Assembly (NCBI GenBank): GCA_973895155.1
Contig: OZ316893.1
Coordinates: 11,222,001 to 11,286,000, forward strand
Direction of reading: 5' to 3'
DNA length: 64,000 nucleotides
Source: Marsupella aquatica
Taxonomy: Eukaryota > Marchantiophyta
The notes beneath the pieces are model-generated. The model was not told the origin of the DNA. It ran no database searches and saw only the letters and a list, made by a program, of their open reading frames with translations. A program made the translations under genes and the position numbers. Positions within the stretch are counted from its first letter, which is position 1, and the number at the start of each line of letters is the position of its first letter. Below are positions 34,071 to 46,199 of this stretch, in pieces.

Positions 34071-34853
34071 ATGCATCGACCCGGGACAGTAGAATGTCTC
34101 TGCAGCACCAACTGTGCAAATCTTCCGTTCCGATGGATGGACGTGAACCGCTACCCGCGCAGGTTTCCTAATGCGTACCGGGGTGATCACTTTCCAATGT
34201 TTGCTTTGGTAGAGACCCAAATTGATGGCAGATCGATCAAGCTAGAGTCCATGAAGTACGTTACCAGCAATGGGGACGATGATGCAACGTGTGCAAGCTT
34301 ACGAGAGGACAGCGAAAACGGGGATTCCAAGGTCAACTTACCCACCAAGGAAGCCGTATCCGATCGTAATAGTGGAAAATGGCCACAAGACTCACAGGAC
34401 CAAACCAGATGTTGCACAGCGCAAGAGATTGCTACCATTGGCATCGACAGAGATGAGAGCGTGGACTGGCAGGAAGAAAGAAAGCAGTGGAGAAGTGCGG
34501 CCGGCGTGAGTACTCCATCTGACCTACAGCGTAAAATTGAGGACATGGGCCGAGCTGCAGCTAAGAACGAGGCCGACTTGGAGACACTCGTTTCCCACGT
34601 TGCAGAAGTGAAGACATTTCTGGTACAGCTCCATGACATTGACGAGTTCTTTGTCAAGCGCAAGAGAAGATGTGATCGACCGAGTAGGAGAAGGAAGCGA
34701 TCTCGACGACAGTGTGGTGCAATAGACTGTTGTTGTGCAATGTCCGAGGATCAGGAATCCTCCGCTGAGAGAGCACCAAAAGAGGGACGCGGGTCCCTTT
34801 TAGACCCCGAAATCATGAGAAGCTTTGGCAGTCTCACTAAATCGTCTGCTTGA
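34071..34853 (+). CDS. Hypothetical coiled-coil protein with basic, NLS-like segment
   Basis: The open frame starts upstream at 34005 with GTG. The first ATG is at 34071 and gives 260 residues. The N-terminal part is mixed (PFRWMDVNRYPRRFPNAYRG). Residues about 110-155 are charged. Residues about 155-200 (DLQRKIEDMGRAAAKNEADL followed by ETLVSHVAEVKTFLVQLHDI) form a likely amphipathic coiled coil. A strongly basic stretch follows (RRCDRPSRRRKRSRRQC), resembling a nuclear localisation signal. I do not recognise a family. A minus-strand ATG frame (34751-35101) overlaps its 3' end. The gene is uncertain; an upstream exon is possible. Confidence 0.4.
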   Translation: MHRPGTVECLCSTNCANLPFRWMDVNRYPRRFPNAYRGDHFPMFALVETQIDGRSIKLESMKYVTSNGDDDATCASLREDSENGDSKVNLPTKEAVSDRNSGKWPQDSQDQTRCCTAQEIATIGIDRDESVDWQEERKQWRSAAGVSTPSDLQRKIEDMGRAAAKNEADLETLVSHVAEVKTFLVQLHDIDEFFVKRKRRCDRPSRRRKRSRRQCGAIDCCCAMSEDQESSAERAPKEGRGSLLDPEIMRSFGSLTKSSA

Positions 34854-34859
34854 TGCAAC

Positions 34860-36100
34860 ATACCCTTCCTGTTCTTTCCTATAGCTATGGTGACAATCAA
34901 GGCAGAACCCTCCGAGCGAGCGTACTTTTGCATGAAGGCATGGCCATCACCGAAGTCTTGCCAAAGTAGTACTGAGATCGCAACCACCCAGCTAAAAGAT
35001 CTACAGTATAAGGCATTTAGGCTGATTCCCTCAACGACCGCCATGAGTTGAGAGTTTGAAACTGGTCCTCTCAATACACAGATCCTCAAATAGTTGTACA
35101 TGTGTGATACATCACAGGAGACCTAGAATGATAAGAGGCTGTCCCCGCTCCTGCTGCAACTGTACATGCAAACCTCAAATCCCCAACATTCCTTCAGCAT
35201 GATTCGGATATGGGGGAACGAGTAGGCAAGAAATGTTCAATCCTATAGATATTGTCCATCAATACTTTTACGCAAGCTTCTAGTTCAGTGTCTTTCTAGT
35301 GTTTGTGTGTTCAAGTGAAGGTAAGGTGAATTCAGTGATGTGCAAGGACCTTTTTCGCAATGCAAATACAAGAAGTATCGTTTTTGCACGGCCCCGTCCT
35401 GTGTTGGTTCTCTCAAGATATGTACGTCACTACTACGCGTCTACAGGGAGACCTCGTGTTTTGACGTTTCAGATGCAGCTGTGGCAAAGAATGGTATGTG
35501 AACTGTCAACACCGGAGGCTTCGTACTTGAGCAAAATTCAATCACTAGATTATAGGAAATTATAAACGAAGTTCGCTCATTCTACAGATTTGCCTTGAAT
35601 CTCACAAGCTCGTACCCATAAATTACGGCGTCAATTGTCTCACTTTCGAAGTCTAGATTTGGAAGAAGATAAACATAAAGAATTGATCGATTACGCTAAT
35701 CATACAGTTCATCAATGTTTCTACAATTCCCAGTGTTCCTCCACCTATAATACAGATCGATCTCCCGAGGTCCACATTCAATGACGGGGTCATAAGTGCT
35801 TTTTTTTTCTTTCTTCGAGTGATGCTGACGACGGCCAGACTGATCGCCATAGTCTTAAATACTCACTTTCCTCTTGGATGACTGGGTCATGAGTGCAATT
35901 TTTTTCTCCTCGAGCGATGCTGATCTCCATAGAGCGTTCAATATTTACTTTCCTCTTGAGGTAACGCCAATCATACTAAATTGGACACTGTAATACTCGA
36001 GCATATTAAATTGCCCAATAAAAAACCTACTAGTACTGTGATCTACTGACTGCAGTTGAATGAAAGTTATACAGAACAATCAGTTACAATGAAATATATG
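34860..36100. other. Gene-free stretch
   Basis: Apart from the minus-strand frame 34751-35101 noted under the preceding ORF, no credible coding sequence is visible. A repeated phrase, CTTTCCTCTTG(G/A) followed downstream by GAGTGCAATTTTTTTCT-like sequence, lies at about 35800-35960. Confidence 0.4.
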
Positions 36101-36184
36101 TTGAACCTAATTCTTTCAAATATCAGATCTTATACAACTCGCCTGGGGCCCATTCACACCCAGTCTTTTGTGAATATAATAGTG

Positions 36185-36440
36185 AGACCTATCCTAAAAG
36201 CTGGACTGGTTTAATGTATGTCTTTCATATGAAACCTATCCCCAAAGTTGCCAGGCATGATTGGTGGCTCTCTCTTGCCAAACATACAAAAGGTTTTCAA
36301 AATAAAACCTACAATAAGTATGGAGATAGGTTTTATTGCCTGGTTATCCAAAGCCATGCCTAGTTAAGCAACTTTCATGGTTATCTGGAGTTTTCAAATA
36401 AAACCTATCCACGAAGTTGCTTAAGGAGGCATGAAAGGAA
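36185..36440. repeat. Repeats of AATAAAACCTATCC with a hairpin
   Basis: AAACCTATCC(C/A)C(A/G)AAGTTGC occurs at about 36231 and 36405. AATAAAACCTA and TAGGTTTTATT face each other at about 36301-36338. TTTTCAAAATAAAACCTA and TTTTCAAATAAAACCTAT repeat the same block. This is most simply a small decayed inverted-repeat element. Confidence 0.55.
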
Positions 36441-36444
36441 AGAT

Positions 36445-39400
36445 TTGCATGCAGAATTTTTTTTGGCAACCAACTTATTCAAAATAGTTTTTTAAAAGAA
36501 GAACGAACACATAGAAAAGGCATGAGTTTACCTGTAGGTCTAATTACACTATTTTCCTTTGTGCCAACTACTTTGGGTTTTGTAGTAAGATGTGACAACC
36601 AGTTTGTTTTTTACAGGGCCTTCAAGAGTAAACCGCACATCTGCTACACTACCCATTTTTTATAGGAAGCATGAAACTGCTCCACTGCGCAGTTTTGATA
36701 AAAGCATCACATGGCTTATGGATAACCAGTGGTATAAGATGGCTTATTTTATTTTATCGATTTCCCTCATTATCTTATTGTTATATGCCTCAAGACCAAT
36801 GGTTAGAACTGAGTAAATTTCTAAATGACCCTGAGTGCGGACATTGTATGCAGCTCCATTTTTTCTACTAACATGTGGTTTTTCTGTAGTGATCTTTTCA
36901 TGTCATGACAAATTCGAAGTTAAAGTCCAGACAGACTTGACATATGCCAAAATGCATGGATGAACTTTTGCAACCAGGGTGGACCACAGCGAAACCTTTT
37001 TTCTGTTCAACTGATACATATAACTCGGGAGCTAGGGTGAGATGTGATGTAAAACAAAACAGTCATCTATGAAAATTACTTCATAGCTCAATGACATCTG
37101 CCGATACAAACGCTTCTGTCAGTAAGATCTTTCCAAGCTGCTCCTTATAGTGAGCCTAAGCTGCTCCTTATAGTAAGCCTAAGAACAGTCTATCCCGCTC
37201 TATACCAAAGAAGAAAGTCAAGGTCAAACTTGATGATGCAGTACTTTTGGAAAGGAGAAGAGTGTGGGACTGTGGGCTTATCCGGGGGCTAATGACACTG
37301 TAAAGGATCCCAAGGGTTATGGTGTTGTATAGTTCATAAGTTTGCTCCATCTGGGCCTCAGAATATATGTGGAAACGTGTAGTTTGCTTAATTATGTTCA
37401 AGATTAATTTCCTCTTTGTATTTTGTGTACCTTATGGAATAAAATGCCCTCTCCTGTGAAAGGTAATGTTAATTTCAATTTGCAAGAATTTTGAGTTTGT
37501 CTTCCCTCTCACTGTTTATGAAATGGAGAAAACAAATATAGTGAGCGTTAAAAATCTTTCAGGTATTATTCAAATGTACTATGGAGAACAAACCCAATGC
37601 GGGTGTGTCTCACCATTAGCAAGGGCAAGGCACTGAGAGCAAGGGAGAAGCCAAAGGGTGGGGCACAGACGGTGAGGTACATAGAGGGCCTGAGGGGAGG
37701 CAGGGAGGTTTGCCAGTGAAGTGTATTTGCCCAACCAAATTGGGACAAAAAAACAAAAGCTAAGGGCCAAGAATTCCTCCGCCCAGATGGTGATTGGTAA
37801 ATTGCTGACCCACTAGACCTGTCAGAATTGGATATTATGGTGTGAATTATACAGTCCATAAAGCCATTGTGTTTTGGAATTACAGCACACAATTCTTAGG
37901 TTTTCATCATAAAATGAGGATGGGTACAAATTATAAGATCAGTTTTCACTGTTACGATGAAATATTTGAGCTTGTGTTTTTTAAAGTCCCCTTTTTCTCT
38001 GCAGTAGTTGCCTTGCCGGTGCAAAACTAAAAATTAATTTAGGTATGATAGTCATCAAGTCATGGGCCCCAAATTTCCAAAGTCCCAGATGGTGGTCCAT
38101 CCTGTCTTCAGTTTCTTCCACCTATGCACTGAAACAAATTCTTCCTAACAATTTAGAGTCAAACGTTCCAAAAAAGGTGGGCTGGAAAGATATGCAAACC
38201 TATTGGGAAAAGGGGGCATTTACTTGATGGACCCCCAAAACAGGATTTTCTCCCGAACCAACCCCATGAGGTTTTGGGACCCCATGAGGTTTTGGGTATG
38301 CTAATTTAGGTCTATCCACTCTCTGGCATACATAATACTTGTACAAACGGCTCACTTGTGCACCGTACACTGTAAATTAAATTCCACACATGAGAGCCTG
38401 GATAAGTTTACATGAGTTGACATGCCCTCAATAACATGTTATCTGTTGAAATATTTTGTCATGAACACAAGTTTTGGCTAGGTGTCAGCAACATAGTGGA
38501 ATATGAACTCTGAGAAAAACTTTGGCTGGGAAATATTTGGCTGTCAGATCACGACAGTGCAAATACAAGTTCCCATTATCCTCAGGCAGTCAGAATATGA
38601 TTCTCCCACGAACCAAGCCAAAAACCATGCAACCCCTTGCACCATGACATCGTTTACACCTTCACTCATTATCACACTATTATCACACTATGGTGTTCAA
38701 AAGCAAAGTTTGACTTTTAGTATATCCCTTGAAATACTACTAAATAGAGTCTTTTGGGGCTAATTAGAAGAGGCTTGGAAAGATCTTAATCATTCTAATG
38801 TATCTACTTTTCATGAAGATGGATAGATTGTGAATTCCTAAGATTACTCCATCACTTACTGTCAACTCTTGTGCTTCCAAAAGTTTTTGAACAGCTAACT
38901 TTGAAATTCAGTATCTTCCTCTTATCCAATGAAATTTGATTGTTCTGCGTTGAATAGAAATGGTTGGCAAAATTCTTTTCCAGTGAACCTAATACCTACA
39001 AATATCATTCATAATAGAGAGACTACCCAATTTCCAAGCCTAGTTTGCTCTACACATTTCACTAATGGGTGTAGTATGTACCTTATTAGCATAGGGGTCA
39101 CTCAGCTAAGCGCTTCAAGTTCCAGAATATTCTTCTCATTTTTACATTTGTTTTTTTTAGCAATATATACCCTGAGACCCTCAGTCCCTACTCCAATCGC
39201 TAGAAAATTCTAAAATTTTACATGACAAATAATTGGGTTTCATAAGGACCCAAACTAGGTTCTCTTTCGGGACTTTTAATAATTAATTCCCTGGGTACAC
39301 CGGGGCTGGTTCTGCGCCCCCTGCATCTTTGGGGGTGATGGGAAGGGGCGACTGGGCCAGACTGCCCTACTTACTAGCCTACCGTCTCGTACCGTCGTGG

Positions 39401-39730
39401 CCTTGACCGCGCTGACGGCGCCGAGCCAGTCTTTTGGACAGACAGGTCAGTACAGTACTCTGACCGAACTCAAGCAGACCCCTCGCCCTCATTATTCCTC
39501 CTTAATCTACGGTACAGATTCAGAGATCGCCTGATAGGAATTTACTTCCCGGATTTACTTGGACCTCCATGCAAATGTCGTAAACAAGTGTACTTCTCCG
39601 TACCCGTTTTTCTCTGAGTAGCGTATTTTCAAAGCAAATCGGAATGAGTGATCTGAGTCGTTCGTACAAATAATTGAAGGCCCCGATGTCCCTGTTCCTT
39701 TACTACTCGAAGACTTTCAGTGACCGTACA
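36445..39730. other. Gene-free stretch
   Basis: No credible gene is visible. At about 38215-38320 a segment (TTACTTGATGGACCCCCAAA, then a direct repeat of ACCCCATGAGGTTTTGGG) belongs to the dispersed family described at 23235-24864. About 39300-39480 is more GC-rich but has no open frame of note. Confidence 0.4.
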
Positions 39731-39739
39731 ATACTACTA

Positions 39740-39760
39740 ATGCATGTACAGTACATGCAT
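39740..39760. repeat. Perfect 10-bp hairpin
   Basis: ATGCATGTAC and GTACATGCAT are exact inverted copies around a single A. CATGCA(TG) is the RY element bound by plant B3 factors, so both arms carry an RY-like core. No gene start is nearby, so function is unknown. Confidence 0.6.
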
Positions 39761-39764
39761 CGAT

Positions 39765-41595
39765 AATTCATAGTACTGTACCACAATTTTCGTTAATACG
39801 CGCAGCTTTTCGATTCAAATTGAAAGGAATCTTCTATTTTCCAAGCATCTTTGGGTTTGAGCCGTTCAAAGTATCGTACGAATGGCTCAGATTTGATGCA
39901 GAAGATACGCTGGAGGGAGCAAGTTGCAGACGTAGATTTTGTACGTACAGGAGTTAGCAGTATGGTCAGGGTCACCTAAAGTGGAGGCAAACAACGTGAT
40001 AATGTTGAGGATAAAAAATGGAAAAAGTAAGTGGAGGCGAGGAGTGCTCCCATGCACTGCCCTGACACGAATGATCCCTAACTGCGACTGCAGTGTGGTA
40101 GGTGAGCTTCATGTTCTCCCACTTTACAGAGTTGGACCACTTGTTTAGTAGGGACTCTGTTTCCTGCTGTACGTTTTGCTCAATATCTTGCTGAACTCTA
40201 GAGTTTTCGGTAAATTTAACACCAGTATTATTTAATGTGGCCATAAGCTCTGTGACTCATGGTCTGTTATGAAATCCAAATTTCGGCAGAAATTCTTGCT
40301 GGCCATCTCATTTCCTTTCCCTTTTTGTATGGCAGTGGAAGGGGTCCAATGGCAGGGGCGAGTCTGCCACTAGACAAACGGTAGGGAGCAGGAGGAGGGT
40401 TAGGGGAAATGGGAAGATGAGGAGAGGGGCGGGTGGCTGGGTCAGGACAGGGCAGAGGGTGGCAGGGAGGCAGGCGGGGAAAGGGAGGGAAATAAGAATA
40501 AGAAAAGGGGTTCCTAAAAACCCTAAACTCCCATTGGACCTGCTTACATGTTGGCATCACAAAAATTGATTTCCAACAAACAGAATATAGATGATTGGAA
40601 TGACATCACTTTTGTAACAACACATATAGTAACAACGACAACACAGGCAAAAATGGTGATAATTTTGCAACAACACAGTTGCAACCAAAAATATTGCAAC
40701 CCTTCCATGACCACATCAACAGCAACACTTCTGTACAATCAACATAGCCGCAATGACAACCCGTGCACAAAGATAACATAGTGACAACAACAATGCAGCT
40801 GCAATGGCAAATGTGCAATGCAAGGGCATTGGGCTAGTGACAATATAACAGGTGCAATGCGGTGTATTAGGCCCCCAGTCAAGTACATGAGCAGAAAACA
40901 CAAGATTAAACTTGTTTTTAGTCCAGCACATGAGCAGAAAACACATGATTAAACTTGTTTTTGGCCTGCGCGCATTGAAGACCCTGAGTAACAGAGCTAA
41001 TTTGGCAAAGTTATGGGTGAAAGAGCCCACAAGGGAGCACCATGGTAGGACAGGAGTGAAAGAAAAGGTGAGCATTAGAGAGTAATGGCCATCCATGAGA
41101 GCCCACATGAGAGTAGAGTAGCTGCCATCTATTGAGCACAAGAGTAGAAGGCCTGTGAATAGAGGATACCGTCTGCAGAGATGTGTAGTACTGGGGCACA
41201 AGGATAGAAGTGCCAACTAGCTCTGCACCAAGACGGGGTGACAGATCCAGCCCATCCTTCAAGTAACCAGGAATTCTTTGAGTTAAGCCTTTCAGAGACT
41301 AACTCACTAATCATCCCACATTCTCACCCCCTTCTCCATTCAGGGAGAACTCTATTACCGTGTGTAACCTTTGCAAATCTTACTCTGTTTACTATAATGC
41401 GGTCCAAAATAGACAAAATTGATGCACAATTTTAGAAGTGGGCTTCTAAAGTATGCACTTACTGCAACTAAAAAATATTATCGTCAAGAGTCTCTCCATG
41501 ATGAGCTAGGAAATGATGTCTTAGTTGAGGCTAAAAGTGCAAGTTTGTTGACCTTTTTGTATCTAAACTTGGAAGTGCACTAAGTAGTATTTGCT
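39765..41595. other. Gene-free stretch
   Basis: Only chance-like frames on both strands. At about 40860-40965 GAGCAGAAAACACA(A/T)GATTAAACT is repeated about 60 bases apart. Nothing else is recognised. Confidence 0.4.
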
Positions 41596-41602
41596 ACAAG
41601 GA

Positions 41603-41946
41603 TGTTAGATATTGCTCTAGTCTTGTGACTCATGAGCTAACTACAGTTAGGCTAACTCGGGTTAGGACTTAGCTATTGTTAGCGGTAGTGTTGTTGTGTA
41701 TATAGCCAGGGCTGATGCCAAACCCTGGTGGAAGTTAGGCTCATTGTTACGGAGCTAGTTAAGAGATAGGGAGAGCTTGTGTTGTGGATGTTTGGTATGG
41801 CCGGTCGGCCTAGAGTGCATTAAAGCTCTTGTGTGTTCCCGTGGCCGTAGCCTCATGTGGAGGTGAACCACGTATCTCTATGTGTCGACTATTGTGCGTT
41901 GGATGGTTCATGGGCTTGCCGTTGCGAATGTCGTCTATGCTCAACA
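41603..41946 (+). mobile_element. Solo LTR (344 bp) with 5-bp target duplication
   Basis: The segment begins TGTTAGATATTG and ends GCTCAACA, matching the TG...CA ends of retrotransposon LTRs. It is flanked by perfect AAGGA copies at 41598-41602 and 41947-41951. A TATA-like GTGTATATAGCC lies near 41697. No internal coding region follows on either side, so recombination between two LTRs probably left a solo copy. I infer a Ty1/copia-type origin from size and ends only; Ty3 type is not excluded. Orientation is inferred from the TATA-like site. Confidence 0.75.
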
Positions 41947-41951
41947 AAGGA

Positions 41952-43860
41952 AGCCATTCTGTGTTCAAAAAGAGATTATTATCGACAATTTAAAGGAAAG
42001 AGAGATTTATAATGTTAAACTGGCAGAAGTCAGTTAGATCACAAAATTCTTGACATTAGATTAATTACCATACAAGCTTGAATTACCTCCAGAATCATAC
42101 TTGGATGACCTCAAGAATCAAGGATACCATCCAATCAAATTATCATACAAGGAATATCCAGTATTTGAGAGAAATACCACACAAAAGCTAAGAAGGTTGT
42201 GACCAAATTTCTCAAACACTATGGATGTGATTAGTAGATTTTGCTACACCAGATATGAGATTCCTGACCAAAATTCCTGCAAGAAAGAAGGGCATGTCAC
42301 CTAATTGGAAGACATATGGTTGCCATGAGTCAAAGCTAGTAAACCAGTGAACTCAAGATGAATGGGACCCCTCAAGCATCCCTTTGTGCTGCCCGGCCAA
42401 GCCCACACTCTTTTCAGCCATAAACTCTTCCTAATTAAGTGTCAATAGCTCTTTGTGTACTCCATGTGGATGGAGTAGTATGTTGTGAGATCATCCCTGC
42501 AAGCAAAGTATGATTTTAAAGATAAAAATAACTTTAGTTAGTGAATCATAGCTTTGCTATACTAAAGCTGTTTTAGTTGCAATGTCACCTTTGATCCACT
42601 AGGTACATGGCTTGTAAAGAATTTGAGCTAAGACAAAAGATTTGTTGCTTGGATCTAGTGCTCTGGATCCTTTGCAACATATAAGGAAAATAGTCACAAT
42701 TTATCTCACAAAAGGGACAAAGCAGCCAGCATGGACCATACCTTGTGACACATAACTCATATGTACCACTGCAACCCATATTGCCCCATTTGAATTTATT
42801 TTTGAACTCAAATAAAATCTTTCCTTGGTGCAAATTCTCACACTTGGAGATCTTGAAAGCTTCTTAGTCCATCCAAGTTTCACAATCAAACATCATGGTC
42901 CACCTGAGCACCTCGAAAAATTGAATGCAGGCTCCTCACAGTGGCTTTTCCAGTTTTAAAAACAATAAAACAAACTGAGTTGGTGGACAGAATCAGATCA
43001 ATCTTCTCGAGTGAAAGCGTTCCGTGTTTCAATCTAATTATGTAATCACAATGTGAAACCCACATTGATGCTCTAGAGTGAAGCTTCTATAAATAAGACC
43101 TTTTTTTCATTTTGGGGACCCATCAAACAATTCCCTCAAAATAATTTGACCCGTTGACAAAACTTTGGCAAGTCACCATCCAATTACGTGGCCCAATTAC
43201 CATTTGCCACACCTTCACTTCCATCCAGAAAAATTTCGGGGGGATTGAAGATCCGTCATGGTGTCATCGCTGACGAAAACCCACTCCCTTGTTATCACAA
43301 TCGTATTCAACAAATTATTGTCCCAAAATTCGCAGAATGATGAGTGATCGAGTGACAAAAAATATTGTTAGTTCTGTCCACTGTTGAGGAAGTGCCGAGC
43401 GCGAGGTGAGCAGAGGCAAGCAAGCAAGGTTCCGTGCTACCACGATCTTGAGGACGAATCCGTTGCCTATAGGTATTATTGGTACTGCAGCTCCATTCGG
43501 ATACGTCCTTTACAAAGATTCTCATACAGTTCTCGTCAGGCATCTGTCGGGCTTTCTCCTGCATCATGATGAGCTGAGTTCTACGTAATCAATCAAATTT
43601 CTGCTCTCCTCTGCTCTCCTCCTCCTCTCTCGCTCTCTCTCTCTCTCTGTCTCATCGTCTCGTCGCACTGACCAAAAAATACGTTGGTGGAAATTACGGT
43701 AATTCTCTCTCGGACGAACTTGTGAAGCGACTCAACATCTACTCGAGACAGAGTGGGAGCAGGCAGTCTGCTTTCGCAGTCTCTCCTTCTGGATTGGACA
43801 TCAGTTCGTTAACGCATGTCTCACCCGGGATGAACAGCGAAGTGGGGATCCGTGTCCCGT
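41952..43860. other. Gene-free stretch ending in a CT-rich leader
   Basis: No credible coding sequence is seen. From about 43601 to 43655 the plus strand becomes CT-rich (TCTCGCTCTCTCTCTCTCTC), as is common in plant core promoters and 5' leaders. This suits a transcription start upstream of the small gene at 43869. Confidence 0.4.
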
Positions 43861-43868
43861 CCAATCGA

Positions 43869-45053
43869 ATGGCCGCTCCTCTGTAAGTGCGTTCCAACTC
43901 TTCTGCTGGCTAGAGTAGCTCTCTCTCTCCCTCGCTCTCTCTCTCTCTGTCTGTCGCTCTCTCTGTCTGTCTCTCTCTCTCCGAGCCTGTGGGCATCCTC
44001 AGCGGATAATACAATTTGCGCTGACCTCTCTTTTCCTCTGTAGCAGCACAGCCCAGGCTAGAAGCCCAGGGAGAAGGCCCTGATACTGTTGTCGAGCACT
44101 TTCATTCACTATTGGTGATCACTAATCCGTTGTCAGTTTTGGCTCCAGTATTGGGATACTTTGCTAGACGGCCTGGAAGGGCGTAGCTGCTGCTGGGTGG
44201 GTGGTTGGTTGGTTGGTTGGCTGGTACATGAGAGGGGAGGAGAGCCCTTTTGAAGCCAGAGGTTTCCAGCAGCAAATCAGGGTCCATGAAGTCCTGCAGA
44301 TTCCTGCTGTTCGCGCAAGGCCATCGAGGGGTTAAGGTGGTGTAGTTGTAGCGCTTGATTCGAGATTCGGCGGCCACATGTATGGAATCTGTCGTCAATG
44401 GGGCCGAGATGTGGAAAATCTATGTAGAAGTTTGTGATTGATTAGAAGGGTCATCTCGGTGGCAGGCAGGCAGCGGTGTCCTGTGATCCAGATTCGGAGG
44501 ACGGAGGGAGGGAGGGAGGAGGAAAACCTCCTTCCCCGAAAAACGGGTCAAGCTGGAAGTGTTCGGATCCAGGAATTTGGGGACTTATGGGGAATCGGGA
44601 TGGAGTTCAGGGCCGAATATATCATCCGCCAGACTCAGGAGGAAGGAGCCCGTGCAGAGGCTGGACGAAAGGAGCAGGCCTGGGTCAGTCAGGGTGCCGT
44701 TATATTTCGCAAGCGAAGTCTACTCAGGCGGGTCGGGAGAGACGTCCAAATTCAGGACCCAGATTTCCCAGCACACCAGAGCTCTCACAAGTAGCAGGAG
44801 TCTGGCATTGCCTTCGAAGGCCTACCTTGAGCCCATCGTGGAGGAGGACCCCATCATTCTTCGGCATTTAATGCAGAGCAACCAGGAGTTCGTCGACGCT
44901 TCTCTCTTGGCTTCGAGTGCCACCGCCGCCTCCAACTGGAAGGAGCGAGTGAAGAAGCTCTCGAGGGGCATCTCTGCCAATGCAGCGGTTCGTTACCTCT
45001 CGCAGATGAGTAACAAGCGCCGCATTGTGAAGGTGCAACAATCTCCAGCTTAG
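43869..45053 (+). CDS. Small basic protein (89 aa), two exons
   Basis: Exon 1 is only 14 coding bases (43869-43882: ATG GCC GCT CCT CT) followed by a perfect GTAAGT donor. The acceptor GTAGCAG ends at 44797 and exon 2 runs 44798-45053. The join keeps phase and gives MAAPLSLALPSKAYLEPIVE, then EDPIILRHLMQSNQEFVDAS and a basic tail (NWKERVKKLSRG...SNKRRIVKVQQSPA). Exon 2 lies in an open frame of 164 codons with no upstream ATG, which is why a spliced start is needed. The 915-base intron contains a long CT/GT microsatellite (43918-43982) and a GGTT array (44197-44222). An alternative acceptor at 44042 would instead give a 17-codon upstream ORF. I do not recognise the protein. The structure is inferred by eye. 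Confidence 0.55.
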
Positions 45054-45770
45054 AGATTGACAGACACAAACTCCCAATTCTCTTGAGATTCCAATTATGC
45101 GCAGACATAAAAAAAACACCACTTTCCCTGTGTGGAGTTTCCTTCCCGAAATGGAGACTTCGTTGAAGCTTTGCAGTTGGAGAGTTCAGATTAAAGGTGA
45201 AATGTTACATCAGGGGAGGCATAGGCAGGTCGCAGAGGTGGAGCAATTGGACCCGGCGAGGGAGGAGGAACGCACGATAAAAATATGTTGGAGTGTTTAG
45301 GCTTGAGCCCGAGGTCATCTTGGCGTAGATATATTCCCAGTCAAGTTCGTCGAGGTGGAGAAACTCACTTCAAAATGTACATATGGATCAGTGCATCATT
45401 TGGTGAGGTGGACCTTGAGGTCTAAGGCCGACCGAATCTAAGAGGTCCCCAATTGTGGTCGCCTTCTCGTAAGTCTTGTGCTTTAATTGATCTGGGAATA
45501 CTTTGCATGTCAATGTTGTCATCCCAAGGACTACGTTATAATAGCTTTTCTGGTCGTGCCGATGACATGTCATGTCAGTGAGGTTGATTTGTGTACTGAT
45601 GGTCTTGAGAATTCTAGCCAGGTCGAATCACAGAGTGATCAACCTAGCGGAACGACATGGCGTTAGAAAGAAAATATGATCGTGACTTAGTTATTTGCTG
45701 CCGTTCTGGAGCATTTCAGGGCCGGGCTCGTGTTAAGTAACTTTTTCTTGCATGCTTCGTTGGACGTACC

Positions 45771-46178
45771 TCAGGACTGCCCAAGACGAGGGGTCTTCTT
45801 CACATTGCACCGTCTGGGCTCTCTGAAATTATGGCAGTTGATCAATCCCTCTCTCCCCATTCTCCACTGCTTCCGGTCGATTTCAATATTGAGCTTATGA
45901 ATGCAGAAATCCTGTGGCTCAGACCCTGTTTCTGTGAACGCATCGTCACGCCAAAACAAGCTGAAAATGTAGGTTAAGGTCAGAGGCCGGGGCCAGGTAA
46001 TGGGGTAAAGCTCGAGGGAAAGTTGTTGAGGCACACTTGTCACGCTTCTGTCTGTCAGGAGCCTTCGTCGCTCATTCCGTGAAGAATGGTCCGTTCCCCA
46101 TTCTGCGACATACTCGGGATTGCTTCTCTTTATCCCACCTTTCCAAGTTATAGTGGTGGTTCGAGTTGAGTATGCCAT
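45771..46178 (-). CDS. Hypothetical protein (135 aa), intronless
   Basis: The ATG lies in GCCGCCATGGC, an ideal start context. The product begins MAYSTRTTTITWKGGIKRSN, is rich in Arg, Trp and Thr, and has a central hydrophobic stretch (LYPITWPRPLTLTYIFSLFW) that may be buried or membrane-associated. The C-terminus is basic (NVKKTPRLGQS). No known motif is recognised. Length and context make it worth listing, but it could be a chance frame. Confidence 0.35.
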   Translation of the reverse strand: MAYSTRTTTITWKGGIKRSNPEYVAEWGTDHSSRNERRRLLTDRSVTSVPQQLSLELYPITWPRPLTLTYIFSLFWRDDAFTETGSEPQDFCIHKLNIEIDRKQWRMGREGLINCHNFREPRRCNVKKTPRLGQS

Positions 46179-46199
46179 GGCGGCTTGGCAACGATCGAA

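Noticed and set aside
34187-34663. 158-codon minus-strand frame
   Set aside because: It is the antisense shadow of the plus-strand ORF, which has the better protein character (coiled coil, basic segment).
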